In this document: one piece after another, positions 16,810-24,361 of the stretch | How positions within the stretch are numbered: position 1 is the stretch's first letter | How the letters are laid out: the number at the start of each line of letters is the position of its first letter | Notes under the pieces: generated by a model | What the model saw: the letters and a program-made list of their open reading frames with translations, nothing else | The model's database searches: none | Told to the model about the DNA's origin: nothing | Origin: DTU064 sp045588245 | Lineage (GTDB): Bacteria > Bacillota > Clostridia > Oscillospirales > CAG-272 | DNA: 64,000 bases | Reading direction: 5' to 3' | Assembly (NCBI GenBank): GCA_045588245.1 | Contig: JAZNDW010000028.1 | Location: forward strand, 62,001-126,000 | Translations under genes and position numbers: made by a program

Positions 16810-18195
16810 TTATTTGTTTGTTATTTTGTGCCGTCGAGCTTCCCAATCGGAGAATCGATAATAGAGAAAAATCAAAACGGAACAAAGAACCCAGCCTGCA
16901 GGGTACGCAAACGTGATGACCATGACGGAATCTGTGATACGGGAAAAGACGTAAAGATAAAGCTGTCGGAACAGAACGAAAGAAGAAAGCATAATAATCA
17001 TAGGGGCGCATGTGTCGCCGGCACCGCGAAGAACGCCTGCAATCGTCTGATTGACGGTGCAGAGCAGATAGAAAGGTGAAATAAAGTGCAAGAACAGCGT
17101 GCCGTATTCAATAACTCCGGGGTCGTCATTGAAGAATGCGACGAGATGGGGGGCGAAAATCATTATCGGAAGCAAAATCGCCGCAGTGATGACGCATGAA
17201 ACGGATATACCGACGCGTACACCGAGCCGTGCGCGGTCTGAATTTCCTGCCCCGAAGTTCTGACCTGCGAAGGTTGTGACGGAGAGGGAAATGCTCTGCA
17301 TCGGAAGCATGGCGAATGCGTCGATCTTATTATATGCAGACCAGCCCGCCATGCAGTTGGTGTTGAATTTGTTTATGTATGACTGAACGAAAACGTTTGA
17401 AAAGGATGTTATCGCCATCTGGAACGCGGCGGGTACTCCTATAACAAAAATCTGCTTGAAGATCTGTGAAGAGAAAGTGATGCGGTTCCATCTTATGCGA
17501 TAAGGGGCGTTTTTGAACGTCAGCACCGAGATAACGAATATCGCCGAGAGCGCTTGTGCTATAACGGTTGCCCATGCAACGCCTTCGACACCCATATCAA
17601 AGCCGAGAACGAACCATAGGTCAAGAGCTATGTTAACCGAAGCTGATATGATCAGTGTGATCAACGGCATAACGGAGTTTCCTACGGCACGGAGTATGCC
17701 TGCACCGATGTTATATAGCATCAGTCCCGAGATTCCGGAAAAATAGATGCGGAGATAACGCGAAGCTTCGCCGAAAACGTCATCCGGAGTATCCATGATC
17801 CGCAACATATACGGCGCATAATAATAACCTGCGACGGAAAAGAGAAGGCACATTACCAAAGTCATAATGAGCGCGGTGTGTACCGTGTCTGAAAGCCGTT
17901 TATCATCCTTGGCGCCGGTATATTGGCTGATAACGACACCTGCTCCCGTTGCAAAACCTGCGAAAGTTCCTATTGCGGTATTGATGATGGGACCGACGCT
18001 GCCAACGGCGGCAAAGGCTTCTTTGCTGACGTAATTTCCGACGACGTATGAGTCTACGGTGTTGTAAAGCTGTTGAAAAAGGTTGCCGATTAGCAGAGGA
18101 ATGGCGAAGAGGAGCAGCTGATGGAGTATGTTTCCCTCTGTCATATCGATGTCGGTGCGCCTTGTGAAAAGTCGGCGCAAAATGTTGACCTGCAT
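16810..18195 (-). CDS. MATE family multidrug/metabolite efflux transporter
   Basis: A 461-residue membrane protein with about twelve hydrophobic segments in two similar halves. Family features include IPLLIGNLFQQLYNTVDSYVVG near the N-terminus, GTFAGFATGAGVVISQYTGA, and LSVTTFAGQNFGAGN in the second half. MATE proteins export cationic compounds by sodium or proton antiport; the substrate cannot be told from sequence. GGGGG precedes the ATG at a normal distance. It stands alone, convergent with the surface-protein gene and divergent from the sigma factor gene. The 218 bp between its start and the sigma gene are AT-rich and contain no other gene. Confidence 0.9.
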   Translation of the reverse strand: MQVNILRRLFTRRTDIDMTEGNILHQLLLFAIPLLIGNLFQQLYNTVDSYVVGNYVSKEAFAAVGSVGPIINTAIGTFAGFATGAGVVISQYTGAKDDKRLSDTVHTALIMTLVMCLLFSVAGYYYAPYMLRIMDTPDDVFGEASRYLRIYFSGISGLMLYNIGAGILRAVGNSVMPLITLIISASVNIALDLWFVLGFDMGVEGVAWATVIAQALSAIFVISVLTFKNAPYRIRWNRITFSSQIFKQIFVIGVPAAFQMAITSFSNVFVQSYINKFNTNCMAGWSAYNKIDAFAMLPMQSISLSVTTFAGQNFGAGNSDRARLGVRVGISVSCVITAAILLPIMIFAPHLVAFFNDDPGVIEYGTLFLHFISPFYLLCTVNQTIAGVLRGAGDTCAPMIIMLSSFVLFRQLYLYVFSRITDSVMVITFAYPAGWVLCSVLIFLYYRFSDWEARRHKITNK

Positions 18196-18413
18196 TTATT
18201 ATACCCCCAAGCGCGTCACATCGACGCGCATAAACAAAGTATACCACAAAAACACAAATTATGCAAATGCAAAAATACATATTGGCAAACGCAGAAAACG
18301 TTTTTAAGCGCTTTCGACGTTGAAAATGCAAAAAATCAGTGATAAAATTAAAAAAGGATGTAAGATTTTCCGCCTGCGGCGGAATAATAGAGCGAATCGA
18401 TTCGGAGGACTTC

Positions 18414-18989
18414 GTGCGAATGAGACCTTTAACAGACAAAAAACTGCTTCGTCAGCTCAGGCGTGATCCTGCCTTGGGAATGCGTCAGCTCGCGGAGGAA
18501 TATACGGCGCTCGTCGCGTTTATTGTGCGCGGACGGCTCGAATCCGTATGCAGCACAGCACAGATCGAAGAGCTCATATCCGATGTTTTCGTTGAATTCT
18601 ACGTCGGACTTGACAGGTTTGATCCTGCACGCGGAACGGTAAAGGCGTATATTTGCGCTATTGCGAAAAATCTCGCCGCGGAGCGCTATGACGGCTACAT
18701 AAAGGAATCGGGACGGCTGTCGTTTGACGACGAAAACGTTTCTGAGGAAATATTTATGTCGGAATACTCCGTTCCCGACGAGCTGATCGACGACGAGCTG
18801 CGGCGCGAGCTGATCGACGCCGTGAACGCTCTCGGCGAGCCGGACCGCGAGATCATAGTCCGTAAGTTTTACTTACGCGAGCCGTCAAAAACGATCGCTG
18901 CAGCGCTCGGGATGACGGTGTCGGCAGTTGACACAAGAACGCACAGAGCGCTCGGAAAGCTGAAAGAAAAGCTCACGGGCAGGCTGTGA
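18414..18989 (+). CDS. ECF-type RNA polymerase sigma factor
   Basis: About 190 residues with sigma region 2 (RFDPARGTVKAYICAIAKNLAAERYD) and region 4 (LGEPDREIIVRKFYLREPSKTIAAALGMTVSAVDTRTHRALGKLKEKL region, a helix-turn-helix). This is the length and layout of extracytoplasmic-function sigma factors. The GTG at 18414 is preceded by CGGAGGA at five bases; the ATG two codons later is an alternative. A membrane protein with a short cytoplasmic N-terminus follows 31 bp downstream and is the likely anti-sigma factor, so this pair should respond to an envelope signal. The promoter was not clear to me. Confidence 0.85.
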   Translation: MRMRPLTDKKLLRQLRRDPALGMRQLAEEYTALVAFIVRGRLESVCSTAQIEELISDVFVEFYVGLDRFDPARGTVKAYICAIAKNLAAERYDGYIKESGRLSFDDENVSEEIFMSEYSVPDELIDDELRRELIDAVNALGEPDREIIVRKFYLREPSKTIAAALGMTVSAVDTRTHRALGKLKEKLTGRL

Positions 18990-19020
18990 GGAAAAACTAT
19001 AATTATTTTTTGGGGGTATT

Positions 19021-19962
19021 ATGAAAAAACACTTATATGACATTTTAGCCGACGGTGCAACCGCGACGCACGAGCTGATAACGGATGCTATGGTAGTGCC
19101 CGCGGATGCGGGACTTGACAAAGAGCGCATCGCCGCGCTTGCTACGGATAAGCTCGGACTCTCTAAAAGACAGAAGCCGGTATGGTATAAACAATACTAT
19201 AAGCAGCTCGCGGCTGTTGCCGCGTGCTTTGTGCTCGTATTTGCTGTTGTGGTAGCTGTAATGATCAGTGGAGATGTGGGAACATATACGATCGAAGAGG
19301 ACATCGTACGCCCTCCGGTGAGGGAAACCGATAATAAGATACACTCAATGCTATTATTTATACCAATTGAGGAATATGCTGAAGTAGCTGATGCTATAGT
19401 AAGGTTAAAAGTTGGGAATTGGCTTGGTGAATCTTATTTCTATGATGAAACATATTATTTCGCTGAAATTATTGACGTTTATAAAGGAGATGTACCGGAG
19501 AACATTATTTTATCACAGGTGGGTACATCAAGACAAACTCATAGTGGCTTCCCGTTGTTCACTTATGGCGAAGAACTTATTCTTTTTTTGGGAAAATATG
19601 ATTCTCCTAAAAATATTACTGAAGGAATGGTCTTAAATGTTGATATTTCCAAATTTGATGTGAATAATATTTACGGAATATACGGCAGATATCTAAATAC
19701 ATGGAATGTTGCTTCGCTTGACTCGGGAAAATCGTATGTTGTTCCGATGACGCCTGAGACGGTGGAACGTAATGAGCTGGTGAGTACAATGTATGGATTG
19801 ACGAACTATGGTTCGACTTCGCAAAGCGGAATCAATTTAGAAGCAAAAAATGCAGCTCAAAAATTAATCTCTATTGATCCATATGATAATCCGGGAGAAG
19901 AACCTAAATATATGTTTGAGTTGGACGCTTTTGTAGGATACTTAAAGGAGATATCAAAATGA
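19021..19962 (+). CDS. Putative membrane anti-sigma/sensor protein of the ECF unit
   Basis: The first about 62 residues are cytoplasmic (KHLYDILADGATATHELITDAM), followed by one membrane span (LAAVAACFVLVFAVVVAVMI) and about 230 extracytoplasmic residues. Position right after an ECF sigma gene suggests an anti-sigma role, though no zinc-binding anti-sigma motif is seen. The outer part contains a pattern (VRLKVGNW, FAEIIDVYKGDVPENIIL, FTYGEELILFLG) reminiscent of OB/NTR-like beta domains that end in a 'GE-x-LLFL' strand. The gene is a compositional mosaic: up to about 19330 it is GC-rich like its surroundings; after that it is strikingly AT-rich. Its stop overlaps the start of the metalloprotease gene by four bases. 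Confidence 0.6.
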   Translation: MKKHLYDILADGATATHELITDAMVVPADAGLDKERIAALATDKLGLSKRQKPVWYKQYYKQLAAVAACFVLVFAVVVAVMISGDVGTYTIEEDIVRPPVRETDNKIHSMLLFIPIEEYAEVADAIVRLKVGNWLGESYFYDETYYFAEIIDVYKGDVPENIILSQVGTSRQTHSGFPLFTYGEELILFLGKYDSPKNITEGMVLNVDISKFDVNNIYGIYGRYLNTWNVASLDSGKSYVVPMTPETVERNELVSTMYGLTNYGSTSQSGINLEAKNAAQKLISIDPYDNPGEEPKYMFELDAFVGYLKEISK

Positions 19963-20846
19963 AAAGATGCAAATATGCAAAGAAAATGTTGATATTTATT
20001 ACTTCGATTGTTTTGTTTATGAGTTGTTACTATGTTGCGGCTGCTCACTCTACAGCACTAATTGACTATTTTGACGGAGAACTTCAAAGCGATGGTACAT
20101 ATGACATAGGAAGCGAAACCATTGGATGGATCGTTGATGAAACTGAACATACGAACGGAACCTTTGTAACATATAGGATATCATCGAATGTACCAGAAAG
20201 ATTCAAAGAGTTGATTGCGGATGGAGCGGCAAAATGGACGAATCCGTTTTATATTAATGAATCTTCAAGTAGCTCGAATTTGATAGAATATATTTATAAA
20301 AGTGACATCAACAATTATGATGTGGCGGCGCAATTTTATAATCGTTTATATAATTCAAATGGACATTATACTTCGTGGAAGATTTGGATCAATGCATATA
20401 ATACAGATTACTTCGATGATGATAGTCAATGGAGCATTGTTATTGCGCATGAGTTTGGCCATGTATTTGGATTGCTTGATTTATTTGAAAGTCAAAATGC
20501 AGATAAGTTAATGTACTATATGGGGGACGATATGACTGCAACATCTCCTTCGCTTGCGGATAAGTGGGGGGCGCGAGTAATAACGGGACATCACACAACC
20601 CACAATTGGTCCGGAGCAAATGCTAATCATACATGTACAAGATGTGGTGGTGTTGGATCTCATTCGCCCACTCGTGGAACATTGTATACGAGCAAGGGCG
20701 CATCTGGGCACAGCGGATATTGCTCGGTATGCAAATATACGTTTACTGAATCTCACTCCAAATATTATAATCAAACGATCGGTAGATGCTCCGCCTGCGG
20801 TTATACAGGTTCGATTCAAATGAGCATTGGAGATATTGATTCATAA
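19959..20846 (+). CDS. Secreted zinc metalloprotease (metzincin-like) with Cys-rich tail
   Basis: An N-terminal signal peptide (MLIFITSIVLFMSCYYVAAA) precedes a protease core with IVIAHEFGHVFGLLD, an HExxHxxGxxD zinc site as in metzincins; the Glu is the catalytic base. The C-terminal about 75 residues hold three CxxC pairs (CTRC, CSVC, CSAC) with nearby His residues, probably binding metal or forming a rigid cap. The protein should be released or retained outside the membrane and is translationally coupled to the putative anti-sigma gene, so it may be the effector or an activator of that signalling unit. The whole gene is AT-rich compared with its neighbours, suggesting transfer. Substrate unknown. 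Confidence 0.75.
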   Translation: MKRCKYAKKMLIFITSIVLFMSCYYVAAAHSTALIDYFDGELQSDGTYDIGSETIGWIVDETEHTNGTFVTYRISSNVPERFKELIADGAAKWTNPFYINESSSSSNLIEYIYKSDINNYDVAAQFYNRLYNSNGHYTSWKIWINAYNTDYFDDDSQWSIVIAHEFGHVFGLLDLFESQNADKLMYYMGDDMTATSPSLADKWGARVITGHHTTHNWSGANANHTCTRCGGVGSHSPTRGTLYTSKGASGHSGYCSVCKYTFTESHSKYYNQTIGRCSACGYTGSIQMSIGDIDS

Positions 20847-20852
20847 AATGGC

Positions 20853-20884
20853 AAAAATAACGCCCTCTCGGGGGCGTTATTTTT
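20853..20884. terminator. Bidirectional terminator
   Basis: AAAAATAACGCCC / GGGCGTTATTTTT stem of 13 bp between the convergent protease and acyltransferase genes. Confidence 0.9.
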
Positions 20885-20887
20885 ATC

Positions 20888-22156
20888 CTATTTTTTCGTT
20901 TTATAAAGCTTGTACATTTCCTCTGCGGCGAGTCGCATCTTCGTGACGATGTCGCCGACGCCGCGAGGGAAGCAGTAAAACTGCTTTTTGTACGTGCCGA
21001 TCGAGATCATGTCCCCGATCTCGTACCAGAAATAGTCTGAATTGAGGCTGTACGACATCTTCGGCTTTTGCGTGTATTCGAGCTTGCCGTCGCAACCGAT
21101 GAGACAGAAGCCATCTTCGTTATGCTTGAGCCTGCCGTTGCCGACGCGGTAAAGCGCCTTGTGGTTGACGAGCATATAAATGTCAACGGGCACATCGATA
21201 CTGTATTCGCCGCGCAAAAGCTCTTCGCGGACGCATTCGCGCTGCCAAGTGAACCAATCGGGAACGTGTGAAAATTCGGTATCGCCCTCGACGGCGCGAA
21301 TATATCCGAGCTCGTCAAGCTCGTATTTTTTGCCGCAAGCGGTACATTCGATCGTGGACTGCGACGCCCTCATTGAATCCTCACGACGGCAGTGTGGACA
21401 CTTGTAAAGTACACGCGACAGTCCCTCGGCGCGCGTCTTTTCCGTGATGCGGATGCCGTTTTCCTGCTGCCAGCGGAAGCCGTCAAACGAGAACTGCCCG
21501 TTGATAATTTCGTTCAGCTCGGCAACAGATTTTTCGGCGATCTCGTCGGGCGACAGAATATATTCCATCTCTGCCGATACGTTGACGCGGCGCAGACGCA
21601 AGCCGTTATATAACGGATCGCGCGAGAATGCACCATACGTACGGATCATAACGACGGGTACCTTCAGTAGCTTCAGGCATTGACCGAGGCTGTCGGGGAG
21701 CGTCGTTGACGTGCCGTCGAAGCTGTAACCCGCCTCGGGGTACATGAGAACAGAGCAGCCGAGATCCTTTGTAATGTGGACCATATCGCGTACAAGGCTG
21801 ATGTCGGAGACGAACTTCGTCGTCGGCACGCAACCGATGTTGTGCATCAGCCACTTTTTGCCGACGAAAGCGTCAAGCGTTGAAACGATGTTATAAGGAC
21901 GCGGATAAAGCATCTTTGATGCGATCTTCAAGTCAATGAAGCTTGAATGATTCATCAGATAAAGGCACGGTTCGCGCCGTCCGAGACGCTCCATGCTGAT
22001 CTTTTTATATGAAAAACGTGTCGCGATAAGGTCGGGCATCGACGCCACTCTGACGACGGTGCGGAAAAGGATGTTCGGCTTTTTCGGGCGCAGACGCTTG
22101 TATTCGGGAAGAGCACAAACATCCTCGTAACTCATGTCTTTGATTTTAATCTTCAT
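20888..22156 (-). CDS. PlsC-like 1-acylglycerol-phosphate acyltransferase with zinc-ribbon C-terminus
   Basis: The N-terminal part has the HX4D acyltransferase motif (LMNHSSFIDLKIA) and a second motif YPEAGYSFDG, the signature of lysophosphatidic acid acyltransferases, here with EAG instead of the common EGT. It probably acylates a lysophospholipid or a related acceptor at the membrane. Residues from about 253 add a zinc ribbon (CPHC ... CTAC) and about 150 further residues of unknown function, making it much longer (422) than typical PlsC (about 240). It starts four bases after ruvB ends, so it is the last gene of that operon. Confidence 0.75.
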   Translation of the reverse strand: MKIKIKDMSYEDVCALPEYKRLRPKKPNILFRTVVRVASMPDLIATRFSYKKISMERLGRREPCLYLMNHSSFIDLKIASKMLYPRPYNIVSTLDAFVGKKWLMHNIGCVPTTKFVSDISLVRDMVHITKDLGCSVLMYPEAGYSFDGTSTTLPDSLGQCLKLLKVPVVMIRTYGAFSRDPLYNGLRLRRVNVSAEMEYILSPDEIAEKSVAELNEIINGQFSFDGFRWQQENGIRITEKTRAEGLSRVLYKCPHCRREDSMRASQSTIECTACGKKYELDELGYIRAVEGDTEFSHVPDWFTWQRECVREELLRGEYSIDVPVDIYMLVNHKALYRVGNGRLKHNEDGFCLIGCDGKLEYTQKPKMSYSLNSDYFWYEIGDMISIGTYKKQFYCFPRGVGDIVTKMRLAAEEMYKLYKTKK

Positions 22157-22160
22157 ATTA

Positions 22161-23243
22161 TTATGTTATCTTGATCTGGCCTGCGTTATTCGCAGTATCT
22201 GCGGCGGAGTCCGAATTATAGGGAATGCCAAGATGTTCGTACGCCATGCGGGTGACGACACGTCCTCGCGGCGTGCGTGCGAGGAAGCCGATCTGCAGTA
22301 GATACGGCTCGTATACATCTTCGATCGTGATCGCCTCTTCGCCGATAGTGGCGGAGAGTGTTTCAAGCCCGACAGGGCCGCCGTTATAAAAACGGATCAT
22401 CGAAGAAATGATGCGTCGGTCGGTGTTGTCGAGCCCGAGCTCGTCGATCTCAAGCATTGCGAGTGCATCTCGGGCGAGCGCATTTGTGATCTGTCCGTCG
22501 CCCTTGACTTGTGCGTAGTCGCGGACGCGCTTTAACAGTCTGTTTGCAATACGCGGCGTTCCGCGGGAACGCGACGCGATCTCGTATGCGCTGTCGGAGT
22601 CTATCGAAATGCCGAGGATACTTGCGCTTCTGGTGATGATGGCGGCGAGCTCATCGGGCGTGTAAAGCTCAAGACGGAGCACGACACCGAAGCGGTCGCG
22701 CAGAGGCGTCGTCATTTGTCCTGCTCGCGTGGTTGCGCCGATAAGGGTGAATCGGGGAAGCCCCAGATGGATGCTTCGCGCCGCAGGGCCTTTGCCGATG
22801 ATGATGTCGATGGCGTAATCCTCCATCGCGGGATAGAGTATCTCTTCAATCTGACGGGAAAGACGGTGGATCTCGTCGATGAAGAGGACGTCTCCCTCGT
22901 TGAGATTCGTAAGCAGGGCGACAAGGTCGCCTTGCTTTTCAATTGCAGGGCCGCTCGTTATGCGGAAATTGACGCCCATCTCCGCCGCTATGATGGCGGC
23001 GAGCGTCGTTTTGCCGAGCCCGGGAGGTCCGTAAAGAAGCACGTGATCGAGTGGCTCGCCGCGAAGCTTCGCTGCGTCGATGTAGATGCTGAGCTCCTCT
23101 TTTGCCTTTGCCTGACCTGTATATTCGGCAAGCGTTTTCGGACGGAGCGAGTTTTCGCTGTCGCCGCTGTCGCCGCCGACGTCGGCATACTGCAGGCTCG
23201 AATCGAGCAGTCGGTTTTCAAAATCGAAATCGTTATTTATCAT
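22161..23243 (-). CDS. ruvB: Holliday junction branch migration ATPase RuvB
   Basis: RuvB is the hexameric motor that drives branch migration of Holliday junctions with RuvA. All landmarks are present: Walker A YGPPGLGKTTLA, Walker B FIDEIHRLSR, the sensor GATTRAGQMTTPLRDRFG, and the C-terminal winged-helix stretch GGPVGLETLSATIGE with PYLLQIGFLARTPRGR. Length 360 is normal. Its start overlaps the stop of a small deoxyribosyltransferase-like gene by four bases, and that gene separates it from ruvA, an unusual insertion in an otherwise common ruvAB order. Expected to be cytoplasmic and possibly damage-regulated (see the LexA-like box at 27519). Confidence 0.98.
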   Translation of the reverse strand: MINNDFDFENRLLDSSLQYADVGGDSGDSENSLRPKTLAEYTGQAKAKEELSIYIDAAKLRGEPLDHVLLYGPPGLGKTTLAAIIAAEMGVNFRITSGPAIEKQGDLVALLTNLNEGDVLFIDEIHRLSRQIEEILYPAMEDYAIDIIIGKGPAARSIHLGLPRFTLIGATTRAGQMTTPLRDRFGVVLRLELYTPDELAAIITRSASILGISIDSDSAYEIASRSRGTPRIANRLLKRVRDYAQVKGDGQITNALARDALAMLEIDELGLDNTDRRIISSMIRFYNGGPVGLETLSATIGEEAITIEDVYEPYLLQIGFLARTPRGRVVTRMAYEHLGIPYNSDSAADTANNAGQIKIT

Positions 23244-23554
23244 TTTTCCTCCAAATACCGCACAGTCTTTCCTGTGGCATGGGCATACTCGATCTCAGAA
23301 CGAGTGCTGGTGCCGACGTAACCGCCCACGTTGATGACGAAAATCTCGTCCGCCATGTCGATCTTACGCTTGTGCATATCGTCAAGCATTTCTTTTGTCC
23401 CCTCGGTCCAGACCTCGTCGTCGCCTGAATGACCGAACAGACCGACGCTGATTACGATGTTACCCTGCAGCGTTAGTTTTTTCTGCGCTTCCGTAAACGC
23501 ATCTTTGAACCGTGTGCTGCCGCAAAGGGTGATTACTTTGTATTTGCCTATCAT
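23240..23554 (-). CDS. Small nucleoside 2-deoxyribosyltransferase-like (DUF4406-type) protein
   Basis: About 104 residues beginning IGKYKVITLCGSTRFKDAF, with GHSGDDEVW, MADEIFVINVGGYVG and TRSEIEYAHATGKTV. The pattern 'xxLCGSTRF ... ADEIxVIN ... GxxTxxEIxYA' is that of nucleoside 2-deoxyribosyltransferase-like proteins that handle N-glycosidic bonds of nucleotides. A role in nucleotide clean-up during repair is conceivable but not shown. I start at the ATG at 23554; an upstream TTG would add seven residues. The gene is nested between ruvA (28 bp) and ruvB (4-bp overlap), so co-expression is nearly certain. Confidence 0.7.
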   Translation of the reverse strand: MIGKYKVITLCGSTRFKDAFTEAQKKLTLQGNIVISVGLFGHSGDDEVWTEGTKEMLDDMHKRKIDMADEIFVINVGGYVGTSTRSEIEYAHATGKTVRYLEEK

Positions 23555-23582
23555 AAAAACAACCGGAGCTGACAAAAGTGTC

Positions 23583-24191
23583 TTATCTCATAAGCGCGAC
23601 AAGAGCCGCCTTGATAAGCTCTTCGGTCGTTTTTTTGTCTGCGTCGGTGACGTTTTTGAGCGCGTTCTGCGCTTCGGCGCGCGTGTAACCGAGAACGATC
23701 AGCGCGTCCTGTGCTTCTGTAAATGCGTGCGTTGCCGTCGCTTTCGCGCCGACGGCGTTGCCTGCGGGAGCAGACGGCGAAAGGGCAAGCTTGCCTGAAA
23801 GCTCAAGCACGATGCGCTGTGCCGTTTTTACGCCGACGCCCGGAGCACGGGAGATCATCTTGACGTTTTGCGACGTTATCGCGTCGGCGAGTGCCGACGG
23901 CGGCATGAGCGAAAGCACTGACATCGCTGCTTTCGGGCCGACACCCGAGATGCCGATCAGAAGCTTGAACAGATCAAGCTCGGCGGTCGAGTAAAAGCCG
24001 TAAAGCTCCATCGCGTCCTCACGGACGGACAAGTACGTATACAGCTTGACTTCGGGACAGTCCGACGTGATCGACGGCAGCGACGCGAGCGTCGTTGCAC
24101 TGACTGTGAGCTTGTAACCGACACCTCCGCAGTCAACGACGGCGAAGGTATCGGCTATGTGAGTTAATTCTCCGCTGATATAATAAAACAT
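23583..24191 (-). CDS. ruvA: Holliday junction DNA-binding protein RuvA
   Basis: RuvA binds four-way junctions and loads RuvB. Visible are the N-terminal OB domain (YYISGELTHIADTFAVVDCGGVGYKL), the helix-hairpin-helix pair (LLIGISGVGPKAAMSVL; APGVGVKTAQRIVLEL) and the small C-terminal RuvB-contact domain (DALIVLGYTRAEAQNAL). Length (about 202) is normal. Two adjacent ATGs are possible; I take the second, six bases after GGAG. It lies downstream of yfhO, with a structured 167-bp gap between them. Confidence 0.98.
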   Translation of the reverse strand: MFYYISGELTHIADTFAVVDCGGVGYKLTVSATTLASLPSITSDCPEVKLYTYLSVREDAMELYGFYSTAELDLFKLLIGISGVGPKAAMSVLSLMPPSALADAITSQNVKMISRAPGVGVKTAQRIVLELSGKLALSPSAPAGNAVGAKATATHAFTEAQDALIVLGYTRAEAQNALKNVTDADKKTTEELIKAALVALMR

Positions 24192-24235
24192 CATAAACTC
24201 CGTTCCGCCGCCTGCGGCGGCATAAATATATACCG

Positions 24236-24344
24236 AAATCCTCGGGACCGCACTTGTGCGGCAAAATGGGCTTTATCCCGTTTTGCGAGGATTTTTAGCG
24301 TGAAACAGCGCACTTTACCATAGTGTGACGAAACTTTCACGCTA
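24236..24344 (-). other. Structured intergenic element (three-way junction plus long hairpin)
   Basis: The 167 bp between yfhO and ruvA (24195-24361) carries no gene. Positions 24236-24294 form an outer 9-bp stem (AAATCCTCG/CGAGGATTT) enclosing two perfect inner hairpins: CCGCA-CTTG-TGCGG and a 9-bp stem CAAAATGGG/CCCGTTTTG (one G-T pair). Only three bases of the junction are unpaired. Immediately after, 24296-24344 forms a 10-bp stem TAGCGTGAAA/TTTCACGCTA with a small inner hairpin. A third GC hairpin, CCGCCTGCGGCGG, sits at 24205-24220. No long T-run follows, so this is not a plain terminator. It may be an RNA processing or regulatory element, or a small RNA. Confidence 0.5.
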
Positions 24345-24361
24345 AACTCCTGTGGTGTGGA

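Noticed and set aside
18370..18382. GC hairpin CCGCCTGCGGCGG, also at 24205
   Set aside because: Only two copies were seen in the window, each very short; not enough to call a repeat family.
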